Positions 18,740-29,245 of a stretch of DNA of 64,000 bases are shown one piece after another; within the stretch, counting starts at the first letter, position 1; every line of letters begins with the position of its first letter. The stretch lies in the NCBI GenBank assembly GCA_963779325.1, contig CAVZXS010000025.1, positions 248,001-312,000 on the forward strand, in the 5' to 3' direction. A program made the translations under genes and the position numbers. The stretch comes from CAVZXS01 sp963779325. GTDB taxonomy: Bacteria; Bacteroidota; Bacteroidia; Chitinophagales; Chitinophagaceae. The notes beneath the pieces were generated by a model. That model had not been told where the DNA came from and ran no database searches. It was given only the letters and a program-made list of their open reading frames with translations.

Positions 18740-19639
18740 ATGAATAAGCATCCGGTAGTTTGTTTTGGCGAAGTCCTCTGGGATATTCTCCCCTCGGGTG
18801 CAGTACCCGGTGGCGCACCTGCGAATGTTGCTTATCATTTGCAAAAGCTAAATAAAAATCCGGCACTCATTACAAGGATTGGTATTGATAAGAGGGGCCA
18901 GGATTTGATGAATATATTTTCTCAACAGGGTGTTTGTACCGATTTTTTTCAGGTGGATGATAAATATGAAACGGGAAAAGTATTTGCTAAGCCCGCTGAA
19001 TATAACGAAGTAGTATATGATATAGTGAAACCTGCTGCATGGGATTTTATTGCGTGGGATGATGCGTTTACTGAATTAGTATCCAATGCGGAATTTTTTG
19101 TTTTCGGAAGCCTTGCTGCAAGAAATAAAACTTCAAATGATACTTTGTTCAGCTTATTGGAAATAGCAAAAAACAAAGTATTGGATATAAACCTGAGGGC
19201 TCCGCATTATAACCGGCGGATCGTTGAGCAGTTATTACAAAAAGCAGATTTTGTAAAAATGAACCTGGCAGAACTTGAATTAATAACCGGGTGGTTTTCT
19301 AATCATACAAGTATTGAAGACAGGATACAATCAATAGCAGATAAATTCAAATTATCCAATATGGTGATTACGATGGGAGGGAACGGCGCTCTATTATTAA
19401 TGAATGGTGAAATCAAAAAACATCCCGGCTTTCAAATAGCAATAGTGGATACAGTTGGAAGCGGTGATGCTTTTTTGGCCGGTCTGCTCTCTCAATTATC
19501 AGATAATGCCGGCAGCGAAGCCTCATTGGAATTTGCCGGTGGCCTGGGTGCATTTATCGCCACGCAAACAGGCGGTTGTCCCGGATATGAAGTGGAAGAA
19601 ATAAAAGAATTGATTCAGCATAACATTATTAAAGTATAA
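18740..19639 (+). CDS. PfkB-family carbohydrate kinase (fructokinase)
   Basis: Cytoplasmic sugar kinase of the ribokinase/PfkB family, predicted to phosphorylate imported fructose. The 299-residue protein has the N-terminal sugar-binding pattern GEVLWDILPSGAVPGGAPANVAYHL-like segment (GGAPANVA near residue 27) and the C-terminal signature VDTVGSGDAFLAGLL near 244, including the catalytic base aspartate of GSGDAF. It starts 12 bases after the transporter and lies next to susC, matching the fructokinase of known fructan loci. Exact sugar specificity is inferred from context. Confidence 0.93.
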   Translation: MNKHPVVCFGEVLWDILPSGAVPGGAPANVAYHLQKLNKNPALITRIGIDKRGQDLMNIFSQQGVCTDFFQVDDKYETGKVFAKPAEYNEVVYDIVKPAAWDFIAWDDAFTELVSNAEFFVFGSLAARNKTSNDTLFSLLEIAKNKVLDINLRAPHYNRRIVEQLLQKADFVKMNLAELELITGWFSNHTSIEDRIQSIADKFKLSNMVITMGGNGALLLMNGEIKKHPGFQIAIVDTVGSGDAFLAGLLSQLSDNAGSEASLEFAGGLGAFIATQTGGCPGYEVEEIKELIQHNIIKV

Positions 19640-19696
19640 TTTTTTAGTCAATATAAAGATTTCCATTACTAATTAGTCAATTTTAAAACAACTATT

Positions 19697-22600
19697 ATGA
19701 GACGACTATTTTTTCTGCTGCCTCTTTTTTTGCTAAGTATTTTTTCGTTTGCTCAGCAAAAGACCATTACGGGAACTGTTACCGGCAAAACAGATAAAAC
19801 TCCCCTTTTGGGTGTTTCCGTTCAAACTAAAAGTAAAACAGTACTGACGGATGCCTCAGGAAAATTTTCTATTGAAGCATCTACAGGCGATGACCTGACT
19901 TTTTCCTATGTAGGGATGAAACCTGTTACCATTAAAATCACCGACAGTGATCAAAATTTAACTGTTGAAATGGAAGAAGGGGTAAGTGTGGGTGAAGAGG
20001 TTGTGGTAGTAGGTTATACATCTCAAAGAAAAAAAGATTTAACCGGTTCTGTTGCTGTAGTGGATTTGAACCCTGTTAAAAATAACAGTTCAGGTAATGT
20101 CATGCAGGCGCTGCAGGGACGTGTAGCCGGTTTGTATATTGAAAAAGATGGCTCACCAAACGGGTCAAACGGAAGGATACTGATCCGTGGGTCTAATACA
20201 TTACCCCCTGAAAGCCGAAGCACCCCGCTTTATATTATTGATGGAGTAGCTACAGACAGGCCGGAAGTATTTCAAAATATGGACCCTGCAAGTATCGCTT
20301 CGGTTCAGGTTTTAAAAGATGCTTCGGCAGAATCTATTTATGGGGCCCGTGCCTCCAACGGTGTTATTATCGTTACTACCAGAAACGGTGGCAATACAAA
20401 TGGTAAAGTTAATTTTCAATTTAACACCAGTGTATCAAGTCAGTCAGAAAAATCAATGCGGTTTAAAATGCTGAGCTCGGTTGATAGGGGAAAGGCATTG
20501 TGGCAAGCCTCGGTTAACGATGCACAAGACCCCAACGCAGGTTATGGCGAAATCTATCAATTTGATTGGAATAATAATTTTGCTAATCCTGTTTTGAATA
20601 GTGTTACACTAAAACCTTTTGTAGGTGGAGACCCTAATACTCCTGCCGGCAATACCGATTGGCAGAGTGTAATGTATAAAACAGGTATTGTGACCAATAA
20701 CAGTTTAACAGCTTCGGTTGGTAATAAAAACTCATCATTAGAAATAAATGTAGGTTATCTCAAGAATACGGGAATGCTGAGGTTTACAGGCTATAATCGT
20801 TTGAGCGGAAGCATCAATGCAATAACACGGTCTTTCAACGATAAAGTTACTTTCGGCCTTAATTTACGTGTGGCCAACTCCAATGAAACCTTAACTGCCC
20901 GGGATTTGGGCGGGGCCTCTACAACATTTTTGGCAGTTACATTAGCACCCACCATTCCGGTTTATCAAAAAGATGGTACTACGTTTGCCGGTGAATTGGG
21001 GGCAGGTTATTCCGACAGAAATAATCCTTTGCACATGCAATATTTAGCAAGATGGAATAATGCCAACAGGTTAAGTACGTTCGGTAATGTTTTTGCGGAA
21101 ATTCAACCAATAAAAAATTTATTTTTCAAAACGAATATTGGTGCAGACAATGCAACTTTTTCCAATAAAGTTATATCGCCAACTTTTGTGGAAGGTGCTT
21201 TGGCCCGTACTACCAATAGTTTGTCCTACGACAGAAATCATTATTTACAAACTACCTGGTCAAACACGTTACGTTATAACTGGGATTTGAATTCGAACAA
21301 CAGCTTTAAGTTTTTAGCAGGAGTTGAATATATAAAAAGACATATAGATTTTGATTTTACTAAAAAAGAAGGTTTTGCACTTCAAACAGAAGAGTATTTT
21401 ACTTTAAATGCCGCAACTGGCAATACGACCACTACCGGCGCTTCCACGGGCCACCAGTTGTTTTCGCAGTTTGCAAGAATGGATTATAGTTTCTCTGATA
21501 AATACCTCGCTGCTGTTACTATACGCCGTGATGGGTCTTCCCGTTTTGGCGCAAATAACCAGTATGGTATTTTCCCGGCAGCTTCTGTGGGATGGAGAAT
21601 AGACAAAGAAGCATTCATGCAGAATAATAAATTGTTTTCTGAATTGAAACTAAGGGCAGGTTATGGCAAAGTAGGTAACCAGCTAATTGGGGATGTAAAC
21701 TAATATCACTCTTTTCGCAACAAGATATGGAACAACGCTGGCAGAACTTACCGGTGGTTTTTTTGAGCAATATTATAATGTAGGTACAGCTTATTCCTTA
21801 TCAGGAGCTAATACCGGCACATTACCTTCAGGCTTTGTTCAGGCACAGGCAGGTAACCCTGACCTTAAATGGGAAGCTACTTCAGAAATCAATACTGGAT
21901 TAGATTTCACTATTTTCAACAATAAAATTTTCGGTTCATTCGATTATTTTTCAAGAAAAACTACCGGTATATTGATTAACCCACCTGTTGCTGCTGTTTT
22001 GGGAGAAGGACAAAATAAAACAGTAAATGGAGCTTCAAAAAGTAACAAAGGCTGGGAGTTTGTAATAGGTTATCATGGAGACAAAATAGGAGATTTAAAA
22101 TACAATGTACAAATGAATTTTGCCCACTTCAGGGATAAGGTAACAGAGTTGCCGGAAAGCGTACGTCCTGCTTATCCGGGTATTGTCGGTAATACAATTC
22201 TTGGCCACTCCCAGTACGATATTTTTGGTTATAAAACAAATGGCCTGTTTCAATCGGCTGCTGAAGTAGCCGCCGCTCCAACACAAAATGGTGCAGGGCC
22301 GGGAAGGATCCGTTATGTCGATATTAATAAAGACGGAAAAATTGATGATAACGATCAGGACTGGATTGGCACCCAGCTTCCTTCATTAGAATATGGAGTA
22401 AGAGTTGATTTATCTTTTAAGCATTTTGATTTGTCTTTATTTGGATCAGGCGTTGCAGGCAAAAAGGGATTTGATGTATATAGAATATTCAACACCCTTA
22501 TGAGAAGCAGGGAAAATGTAGGTCCAAGCGTATTGAATGGCTGGACACCAACCAATACCGGCACTTCTGTTCCGGCGGTTACACTCAAAGACAATAATAA

Positions 22601-22841
22601 TGAAGGCCGTACATCTGATTACTTTATGGTTAGTACCTCTTATTTTAAACTCCGTAATGTTCAGTTAGGGTATAACCTTACGACAAAATCTGTTTTCTCA
22701 AGATTACGTTTTTATTTTATGGCTGACAACCTGTTACGGATAAAAAGCAGCAAATATTTAAGCCCTGATCCTGAGCGCATAGACCTTGACCCTGTACCTA
22801 TTCCAAGAACATTCACTTTTGGTATCAACGCATCTTTTTAA
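19697..22841 (+). pseudogene. SusC-type TonB-dependent receptor, split by a frameshift
   Basis: Outer-membrane receptor that would import fructo-oligosaccharides with SusD, energised by TonB. The first frame (19697-21703) gives 668 residues: signal peptide (RLFFLLPLFLLSIFSFAQ), carboxypeptidase-like domain (TGTVTGKTDKTPLLGVSV), plug domain (GRVAGLYIEKDG, IRGSNTL, LKDASAESIYGARASNGVII) and most of the barrel, ending GNQLIGDVN. The remaining 379 residues continue in another frame from about 21699 (NITLFATRYGTTLAEL) to the final barrel strand FTFGINASF. The joined length, about 1047, is normal. The opposing stops at 21696-21698 and 21701-21703 confine the lesion to a few bases: one extra base or two missing. 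Either a real inactivating mutation or a sequence error. Confidence 0.92.
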
Positions 22842-22863
22842 AGAAATTAAAAACTAAATCAAA

Positions 22864-24570
22864 ATGAAAAAAATAATTATAACAGCTTTTATCACATCAG
22901 GACTATTAGTTTTTAGTTCCTGCAAAAAGGCACTTGACTATACACCCCCGGGAGCTTTGTCTTCTTCAGATCTAACATCACCTACTGCCGTAGAAGGTCT
23001 TTGTACTGCCGCTTATGCAGCTATTGGCAATGGCGATATGATAGGGCCCATCTACAGCAACTGGGCATTTGGCAGTGTACATTCCGATGATGCCTACAAA
23101 GGTGGTGGTGGTACGGGTGATGTGGGTGATGTTGATGCACTGGAACATTATAACCTGGTTACTCCAAATATGGGTTGGTTTGTTACCCGTACATGGCAGA
23201 ACTTGTATAAATCCATTGGAAGAGCTAACGTAGCACTTCGGGCAGTTAATTCACTTTCTGAAACAGATTTTCCTCAAAAGAAAACAAGACTGGGTGAATT
23301 AAGATTTTTAAGGGCGCATAGTTACTTTACTATGAAAAGGCTATATAAAAATATTCCCATTTTTGATGAAACTCTTTCATCTGAGGATATTCTGAAAGTT
23401 TCAAATAATTTGAGCAATGAAGAATCCTGGAATAAAATTGCTGCTGATTTTCAATTTGCCATTGATAATTTGCCTGTAACCCAAACACAAATTGGAAGGG
23501 CTAATAAATTAGCTGCCCAGGCTTATCTCGCAAAATTAAGATTGTACCAGGCCTATACACAGAGTGCTACCCACCAGGTAACAGGCATCAGTGCGGCAAG
23601 ATTACAGGAAGTGGTGACACTAACACAAGCAGTTATTTCATCGGGTAAATATTCTTTAAGCGCTGATATAGCAGATAATTTTTTAGCTGAAACGGAGAAT
23701 GGCCCCGAGTCTATTTTTGCAATTCAGTTTACTATTAATGATGGTACCACGTCCGGCAGAATGAGCTTTGAAGATGGATTGAATTATCCTCATGGTGCGC
23801 CGCAATATGGCTGCTGCGGTTTTCATGCTCCAAGCCAAAACTTAGTAAATGCACATACTACAGACGCCGGTGGCTTACCAAATTTTACAAGCTTCAATAA
23901 CAGCATTGCGAATTTAGCAACAACAACAGTAGATCCGCGGCTTGATCACACAGTTGGAATAGATGGCCACCCGTATAAATATGATCCTGCAAAACCTTTC
24001 AGTAGTAGCTGGGTACGGGATCCGGGTGTCTATGGTAATTTTCACAGTATGCGTTATCAGCAACTTGCTACAAGCCCGTCGTATTTCAAACTCGGGCCAT
24101 TTATGGGTACTGCACATAACTATGACATCATCAGGTATGACGATGTTTTATTAATGCAGGCAGAAGCATATATTGAATTGAATCAACCTGCTTTGGCGCT
24201 GCCATTAATCAACCAAATAAGAAATAGAGCAGCAGCAAGTACGGGAAGGCTTAAGAAGCTGGATGGTACATTCGCATCTATTTATAATTGCAAACCATAC
24301 ACTGCTGCAGGTTGGACTCAATCCTATGCACGTACGGCCCTGCAATGGGAAAGACGCTTAGAGTTTGCAACAGAAGGTGACCGTTTCTTTGATTTGGTAA
24401 GATGGGGGATTGCCGAGCCAACATTAAATGCTTATATAGCTGTTGAAAAAGCAAGAAGGACTTTTTTAGCAACGGCCAAATTTACAGCAGGCAGAGATGA
24501 ATACTTACCAATACCGCAATCTGAAATCACTTTTACTAACGGTTTGTATAAACAAAATCCGGGATATTGA
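22864..24570 (+). CDS. SusD/RagB-family outer-membrane glycan-binding lipoprotein
   Basis: Surface lipoprotein that caps the SusC channel and captures oligosaccharides. The 568-residue protein has a lipoprotein signal with lipobox FSSC (cysteine at residue 20), an N-terminal TPR-like helical region (LGELRFLRAHSYFTMKRLY near 140) and the C-terminal SusD signature IRYDDVLLMQAEAYIELNQP near 415, ending LPIPQSEITFTNGLYKQNPGY, the characteristic family ending. It begins 22 bases after susC and is followed by a hairpin terminator. No SusE/SusF-like protein is present, so the locus is minimal. Confidence 0.95.
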   Translation: MKKIIITAFITSGLLVFSSCKKALDYTPPGALSSSDLTSPTAVEGLCTAAYAAIGNGDMIGPIYSNWAFGSVHSDDAYKGGGGTGDVGDVDALEHYNLVTPNMGWFVTRTWQNLYKSIGRANVALRAVNSLSETDFPQKKTRLGELRFLRAHSYFTMKRLYKNIPIFDETLSSEDILKVSNNLSNEESWNKIAADFQFAIDNLPVTQTQIGRANKLAAQAYLAKLRLYQAYTQSATHQVTGISAARLQEVVTLTQAVISSGKYSLSADIADNFLAETENGPESIFAIQFTINDGTTSGRMSFEDGLNYPHGAPQYGCCGFHAPSQNLVNAHTTDAGGLPNFTSFNNSIANLATTTVDPRLDHTVGIDGHPYKYDPAKPFSSSWVRDPGVYGNFHSMRYQQLATSPSYFKLGPFMGTAHNYDIIRYDDVLLMQAEAYIELNQPALALPLINQIRNRAAASTGRLKKLDGTFASIYNCKPYTAAGWTQSYARTALQWERRLEFATEGDRFFDLVRWGIAEPTLNAYIAVEKARRTFLATAKFTAGRDEYLPIPQSEITFTNGLYKQNPGY

Positions 24571-24629
24571 TTAAAAGAATTCAAAAATTTCTCATAAACA
24601 AAAGCTAAGCAGTCGTTTGTTTTTAGCAG

Positions 24630-24657
24630 GGAGGAAGTTTCTACTTCCTCCATTTTT
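24630..24657 (+). terminator. Hairpin terminator between susD and the GH32 gene
   Basis: GGAGGAAGT (24630-24638) and ACTTCCTCC (24643-24651) form a perfect 9-bp stem with a 4-base loop, followed by ATTTTT. It may reduce transcription into the enzyme gene relative to susCD. Confidence 0.75.
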
Positions 24658-24701
24658 AAACCCGCTTTCACTTTAGGGATAGCTTATAAAGTAAAATATG
24701 T

Positions 24702-26234
24702 ATGAAAAAGAAAATGCTTTACATAAAAATCTATTATTTTATTATGCTGCTGATTTCTACAGGGGCAATGGGTCAAACGGCGAACTTAAATAAAGATGAA
24801 GTGTACCGTCCGCAAATTCATTTTTCTCCCGAGGCACACTGGGCAAACGACCCAAACGGAATGGTATATCATAAAGGTGTTTATCATTTATTCTATCAGC
24901 ATCACCCTTACAGTTCTATTTGGGGCCCCATGCATTGGGGGCATGCTACCAGCAGGGACTTAATTAAATGGACACAAAAACCCATTGCTATTTATCCGGA
25001 TAGCTTAGGAACTATTTTTTCCGGCAGTGCTGTTGTTGATAAAAATAATACCTCAGGCTTTGGTAAAAATGGACAGGCACCATTGGTAGCTATTTTTACA
25101 CACCATAGCATGGAAGGCGCAAAAGCAGGAAAAAATGATTTTCAAAATCAAAGTATTGCTTACAGCAATGATAATGGTATGTCATGGACAAAATACACAG
25201 GAAACCCTGTTTTAAAAAATCCCGGCATTGTCGATTTTAGAGACCCAAAAGTAATGTGGTACGAGCCACAGAAAAAATGGATTATGACATTGGCTACAAA
25301 AGACTGCATTACTTTTTATTCTTCCGGCAATTTAAAAAGCTGGACAAAAGAAAGCGAGTTTGGTGCAACAGTTGGCGCCCATGGCGGTGTGTGGGAATGC
25401 CCTGATTTATTTACATTGGATGATAATGGTAAAAAAGTTTGGGTGTTGATCGTAAGCATCAACCCGGGCGGCCCAAACAAAGGATCGGCTACGCAATATT
25501 TTATTGGCGATTTTAACGGAAAAACTTTCACGCCATCTCATACCGATACCCGCTGGATAGATTATGGTCCCGATAATTATGCAGGTATTACCTGGTCAAA
25601 TACAGGAAACCGAAAAATATTTTTAGGCTGGATGAGCAACTGGATGTACGCGAATGTGGTCCCGACAGAAACCTGGAGAAATGCAATGACGATACCAAGA
25701 GAATTAAAACTAAAACATGTCGGGAAAGATATTTTGATAACTTCTAAACCGGTAGTCGAATTGAATAAAATTCAGTCAAAGCCAATTAGTACTTACAATT
25801 TAAAAATTACTAAAAGCTTCGATATTTCCGGCAAAACGGGAAAAATAAAATTTCCGTGTCGTATTAACCTCTCTTTTGAAGAGATAAAAGATTTTTCGTT
25901 GGTAGCTTCCAATGATAAAGGGGAAGAATTGATAATTGGCTATGATAAAAAACAGAACCAATATTTTATTGATCGGACCAAATCCGGTAAAATAGATTTT
26001 CAAAAAGAGTTTGCCGCCCGGCATACGGCGCCGCGGTTTACTGATAGCGGGAAGATGAATATTTCTTTAATAATTGATGTAAGCTCCGTTGAACTATTTG
26101 CTGATGATGGATTAACTGTGATGACGGAAATTTTCTTTTCCAATAAGCCGTACAATAAAATTCATATCCAATCGCCGGAAGATATTCTAATTAAAAAAAT
26201 TGAGCATATAAGCTTAAAAAGTATCCGGCCGTAA
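24702..26234 (+). CDS. Glycoside hydrolase family 32 fructanase (levanase/inulinase type)
   Basis: Secreted retaining fructan hydrolase. The 510-residue protein has a cleavable signal peptide (about 1-25, ending STGAMGQ) and no lipobox, so it is probably periplasmic. The GH32 five-blade propeller shows the nucleophile in HWANDPNGM near residue 49, the transition-state stabiliser FRDPKV near 177 and the acid/base glutamate in WECPDLF near 233; the C-terminal beta-sandwich ends SPEDILIKKIEH. It is the only GH32 in the locus, so long polymers would need either this exo-type enzyme alone or enzymes elsewhere. Whether it prefers inulin, levan or sucrose cannot be read from sequence. Confidence 0.95.
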   Translation: MKKKMLYIKIYYFIMLLISTGAMGQTANLNKDEVYRPQIHFSPEAHWANDPNGMVYHKGVYHLFYQHHPYSSIWGPMHWGHATSRDLIKWTQKPIAIYPDSLGTIFSGSAVVDKNNTSGFGKNGQAPLVAIFTHHSMEGAKAGKNDFQNQSIAYSNDNGMSWTKYTGNPVLKNPGIVDFRDPKVMWYEPQKKWIMTLATKDCITFYSSGNLKSWTKESEFGATVGAHGGVWECPDLFTLDDNGKKVWVLIVSINPGGPNKGSATQYFIGDFNGKTFTPSHTDTRWIDYGPDNYAGITWSNTGNRKIFLGWMSNWMYANVVPTETWRNAMTIPRELKLKHVGKDILITSKPVVELNKIQSKPISTYNLKITKSFDISGKTGKIKFPCRINLSFEEIKDFSLVASNDKGEELIIGYDKKQNQYFIDRTKSGKIDFQKEFAARHTAPRFTDSGKMNISLIIDVSSVELFADDGLTVMTEIFFSNKPYNKIHIQSPEDILIKKIEHISLKSIRP

Positions 26235-26259
26235 TTTTTTTATAAAAGAGATTAAATAC

Positions 26260-26751
26260 ATGAAACATATAATTATAGCAGTAGCGGTATTCTTATGGTT
26301 TAAAACAGGTGTTTCTGCACAAGTGCCTGCAAAAACAATACCCTCGTTTACTTTTAAACGACTGAATAAAAAGGAATTCACCAATAAGGAACTTGAACCG
26401 GGCAAACTATTATTTTTTGTTTTTTTTGATGCGGACTGTGACCATTGTCAGCGGTCCGTTCAGTATATTGATCAGCATTACGGGGAATTTAAAAAAACGG
26501 CTGTTTATTTAATTACTCTTGATAGTTTGGCAAAAATTGACGGGTTTATGAACAAATATGGGAGTAATTTAAAAAACAAAAAAGGCGTTACGATCTTACA
26601 AGATACCCGCGACGAATTTATAAGAAAATTCGGACCCCGAAAATATCCTTCTCTTTTTCTTTACTCTGAAAAAAAAGAACTCATGCTTTATGAGGACAAT
26701 GAACAAAATTTATCCAGATTTATACAGCAAATAAATGCGCCCGGAAAATAA
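26260..26751 (+). CDS. Thioredoxin-like periplasmic protein
   Basis: Small exported redox protein. The 163-residue protein has a signal peptide (ending GVSAQ near residue 21), a thioredoxin fold with an active-site CxxC in FDADCDHCQRSV near 62-65, and the cis-proline segment KYPSLFLY near 127. The CDHC centre resembles the TlpA/peroxiredoxin-like proteins that are common in Bacteroidota. It starts 26 bases after the GH32 gene and may be co-transcribed, though no functional link to fructan use is known. Confidence 0.82.
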   Translation: MKHIIIAVAVFLWFKTGVSAQVPAKTIPSFTFKRLNKKEFTNKELEPGKLLFFVFFDADCDHCQRSVQYIDQHYGEFKKTAVYLITLDSLAKIDGFMNKYGSNLKNKKGVTILQDTRDEFIRKFGPRKYPSLFLYSEKKELMLYEDNEQNLSRFIQQINAPGK

Positions 26752-27073
26752 TAAAGCGTATGACTTCAGGGTTTGTTAAATCGTAGTTGATTAAGATTTT
26801 ATCAAACACCCGGCTTTTCTTCTCGCGGTTGTGCAGCCATTGCACTTGCTTTAGTCAATAATGTTGGCTATTTGTTGCCCAATCCTCTGAAAGCATTAAT
26901 ACATCAGTAACTTGCATCTTTTGTATCTGCAAATAGGCTGCTTTGCTTGTTCCTTTTAAACCGGCTTCTTTTTCCGAAAGCTAATACTGATTTACATTTC
27001 TGAAAAATGATGTACCTTATCTTCATATTTTGTTTCAAGAAAAAACAATATCAACGTTTAACGGTATATAATC
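26752..27073. other. Gap with possible decayed coding sequence
   Basis: This 322-base gap contains no intact ORF. The minus strand has a short open stretch around 26865-26985 reading EKEAGLKGTSKAAYLQIQKM and onward to a stop, and a second piece in another frame reading TKASAMAAQPREEKPGV. The character is coding-like and suggests a degraded gene, but I do not recognise the family. Confidence 0.3.
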
Positions 27074-28192
27074 ATGAAAGCAATTTTTATTACAACTTTA
27101 TTTACTTGTTTCAGTTTTCAGCAATCTGTTTATGCACAGCAGGGCAGAGAAAAATGGTCTGAAGCAAATGCTAAAACATGGTATGCCCGGCAACCCTGGT
27201 ATGTCGGTTGCAATTTTATACCGAGTACGGCCATTAACCAATTGGAAATGTGGCAGGCCGAAACTTTTGATACAACTACCATTAACAGGGAATTGGGATG
27301 GGCCTCATCAATTGGTATGAACTGCGTTAGAGTTTTTCTGCATGATTTGCTTTATAAGCAAGACCCAGGCGGTTTTTTAAAACGAATGGATACATTTCTT
27401 AAAATCGCCGATAAGAATAAGATAAAAGTGATGTTTGTGTTTTTTGATTCGGTGTGGGATCCGTTTCCTTACTTAGGTAAACAAAGAGACCCCCGCCCGG
27501 GTGTTCATAACAGCGGATGGGTACAATCTCCCGGTAAACATGCTTTGCGGGATACGACTCAATATAAAAGACTGGAGATTTATATAAAAGCGGTTACAAA
27601 ACGTTTTGCAAATGACAAACGTATACTGTGCTGGGATGTTTGGAATGAACCGGATAATTCGAATAGCGAACCCTATCATAGTTATGAGCCTGCTGACAAA
27701 ACAGAAATTGTAGCTAAGTTAATAGGACGTGTTTATAGTTGGGTACGTTCGCAAAACCCCATACAGCCGATAACATCCGCAGTATGGGATACGGAATCAT
27801 CTTCTGATAAATGGATAAAAGAAATTACACGCATTCAATTGGAAAGCGCTGATATCATTACTTTTCATAACTATGGCAACGCTGTCGATTTTGAAAAACT
27901 GGCTTTAAAAGTAAGCAGTTATAACCGCCCGGTTATTTGTACAGAGTTTATGGCAAGGGGCAACGGTTCTACTTTTGAAGCGATACTGCCGGTTGCCAAA
28001 AAATTAAATATAGGAGCCATCTGTTGGGGACTGGTGAATGGTAAATCCAATACCATTCATGACTGGACTACTTGGGCCAAACCTGATAAGGAAGAGCCAA
28101 AGCTCTGGCACCATGATGTGTTCCGCAAAGACGGCTCCCCGTTTTTAAAAACAGAAACTGATTTCATAAAAAAGATAACCGGCAAAGAGTAA
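27074..28192 (+). CDS. Glycoside hydrolase, GH5-like (beta-glycanase)
   Basis: Exported TIM-barrel glycosidase of the GH5/clan A type. The 372-residue protein has a signal peptide (about 1-21, ending VYAQQ) and the clan A pair: acid/base glutamate in CWDVWNEPDN near residue 191 and nucleophile glutamate in VICTEFMARG near 291. The pattern SIGMNCVRVFLHD near 79 corresponds to the barrel strand that lines the substrate cleft. Substrate cannot be assigned: mannan, xylan or glucan are all possible. It stands alone between a 322-base and a 171-base gap, followed by a DUF1080 gene on the same strand. Confidence 0.85.
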   Translation: MKAIFITTLFTCFSFQQSVYAQQGREKWSEANAKTWYARQPWYVGCNFIPSTAINQLEMWQAETFDTTTINRELGWASSIGMNCVRVFLHDLLYKQDPGGFLKRMDTFLKIADKNKIKVMFVFFDSVWDPFPYLGKQRDPRPGVHNSGWVQSPGKHALRDTTQYKRLEIYIKAVTKRFANDKRILCWDVWNEPDNSNSEPYHSYEPADKTEIVAKLIGRVYSWVRSQNPIQPITSAVWDTESSSDKWIKEITRIQLESADIITFHNYGNAVDFEKLALKVSSYNRPVICTEFMARGNGSTFEAILPVAKKLNIGAICWGLVNGKSNTIHDWTTWAKPDKEEPKLWHHDVFRKDGSPFLKTETDFIKKITGKE

Positions 28193-28363
28193 TAGTAGTT
28201 TTGGTAAATTATAAAAAAAAATTTTAGCGATAAGCTCAATACTTCTTTTTAGTATACAACAATCCCGCTATAAGAAAAAGAGACAGCTTTAAAAACGAAA
28301 TATGCAAAGGAAATTTGAGTAAAATTCGCAGTAAGTTTTTTATCAACAAGAAATAATTTTATT

Positions 28364-29074
28364 ATGCAAAAATTACAAATTAAAAAAAACAGCATTGTCT
28401 TTATCTTGGCTGCCTGCATGATGCACGGTATATGTTTTAGCCAGGTTAAATCAAAATCGAGAAGTTTATTTAATGGCAAAAATTTAAACGGCTGGCATAT
28501 GGATGTTCCCGCATTGGATACAAATACTAATCTAAGAAAACCATTCATTGTACGAAAGGGTTTGTTGGTAAGTTTGGGTACTCCGGGCGGGCATCTTATC
28601 ACCGATTCCGTTTATGAAAATTACCGGTTGGAAGTAGAATATCGTTTTGCCGGAAAGCCCGGTAATTGCGGTGTGCTGGTACATGCCTCCGCACCAAGAG
28701 CATTGTATGATATGTTTCCTAAATCTGTTGAAGTACAAATGATGCATCTGCAGGCCGGAGATTTTTGGTGTATACAGGAAGATATCAGTGTAACTGATAT
28801 GGAAAAAAGAAGGGGGCCAAAAGAAAATTGGGGTGTAAGTGAAGGCAAGGAACGCAGGATTAAGAATCTTACGGATGGTTCAGAAAAACCGTTGGGCCAA
28901 TGGAACAAAATGATTATTGAATGCAGGGTCAATACTATAAAAGTATGGGTAAATAAAGACCTTGTCAATTACGGAACCGGGAGCACTGCTTCTAAAGGCG
29001 CTGTAGCATTGCAGGCAGAAGGATCTGAGGTGGAATTCCGGAAGGTTTTACTAACGCCTCTTGCAATGAATTAA
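28364..29074 (+). CDS. DUF1080 (3-keto-disaccharide hydrolase-like) protein
   Basis: Exported jelly-roll protein of the DUF1080 family (now linked to cleavage of 3-keto-glycosides). The 236-residue protein has a signal peptide (MMHGICFSQ end near residue 27) and the family start SLFNGKNLNGWHMD, then EYRFAGKPGNCGVLVHAS, a frequent DUF1080 core pattern, and a final KGAVALQAEGSEVEFRKVLL strand. A second DUF1080 gene lies at 38936. Function in this neighbourhood is inferred only from family knowledge. Confidence 0.85.
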   Translation: MQKLQIKKNSIVFILAACMMHGICFSQVKSKSRSLFNGKNLNGWHMDVPALDTNTNLRKPFIVRKGLLVSLGTPGGHLITDSVYENYRLEVEYRFAGKPGNCGVLVHASAPRALYDMFPKSVEVQMMHLQAGDFWCIQEDISVTDMEKRRGPKENWGVSEGKERRIKNLTDGSEKPLGQWNKMIIECRVNTIKVWVNKDLVNYGTGSTASKGAVALQAEGSEVEFRKVLLTPLAMN

Positions 29075-29245
29075 AATTGGTTAGCTAAAATACTGCCATA
29101 ATAATAAAGCAGCGATGCCTTAAAGCGAAACCCGGTAAAGAAATAATTAGAAATTACAGAAAGCCGGTAAAAATTTTGATTGACTGAATTCGTAAAACTG
29201 CACAATTATTTATTATCATTTTCTTAGTTGATAAATAAGAAAACC

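Noticed and set aside
21690..21710. Programmed frameshift in susC
   Set aside because: No slippery heptamer or downstream pseudoknot is visible and SusC genes do not use recoding; mutation or sequence error is simpler.
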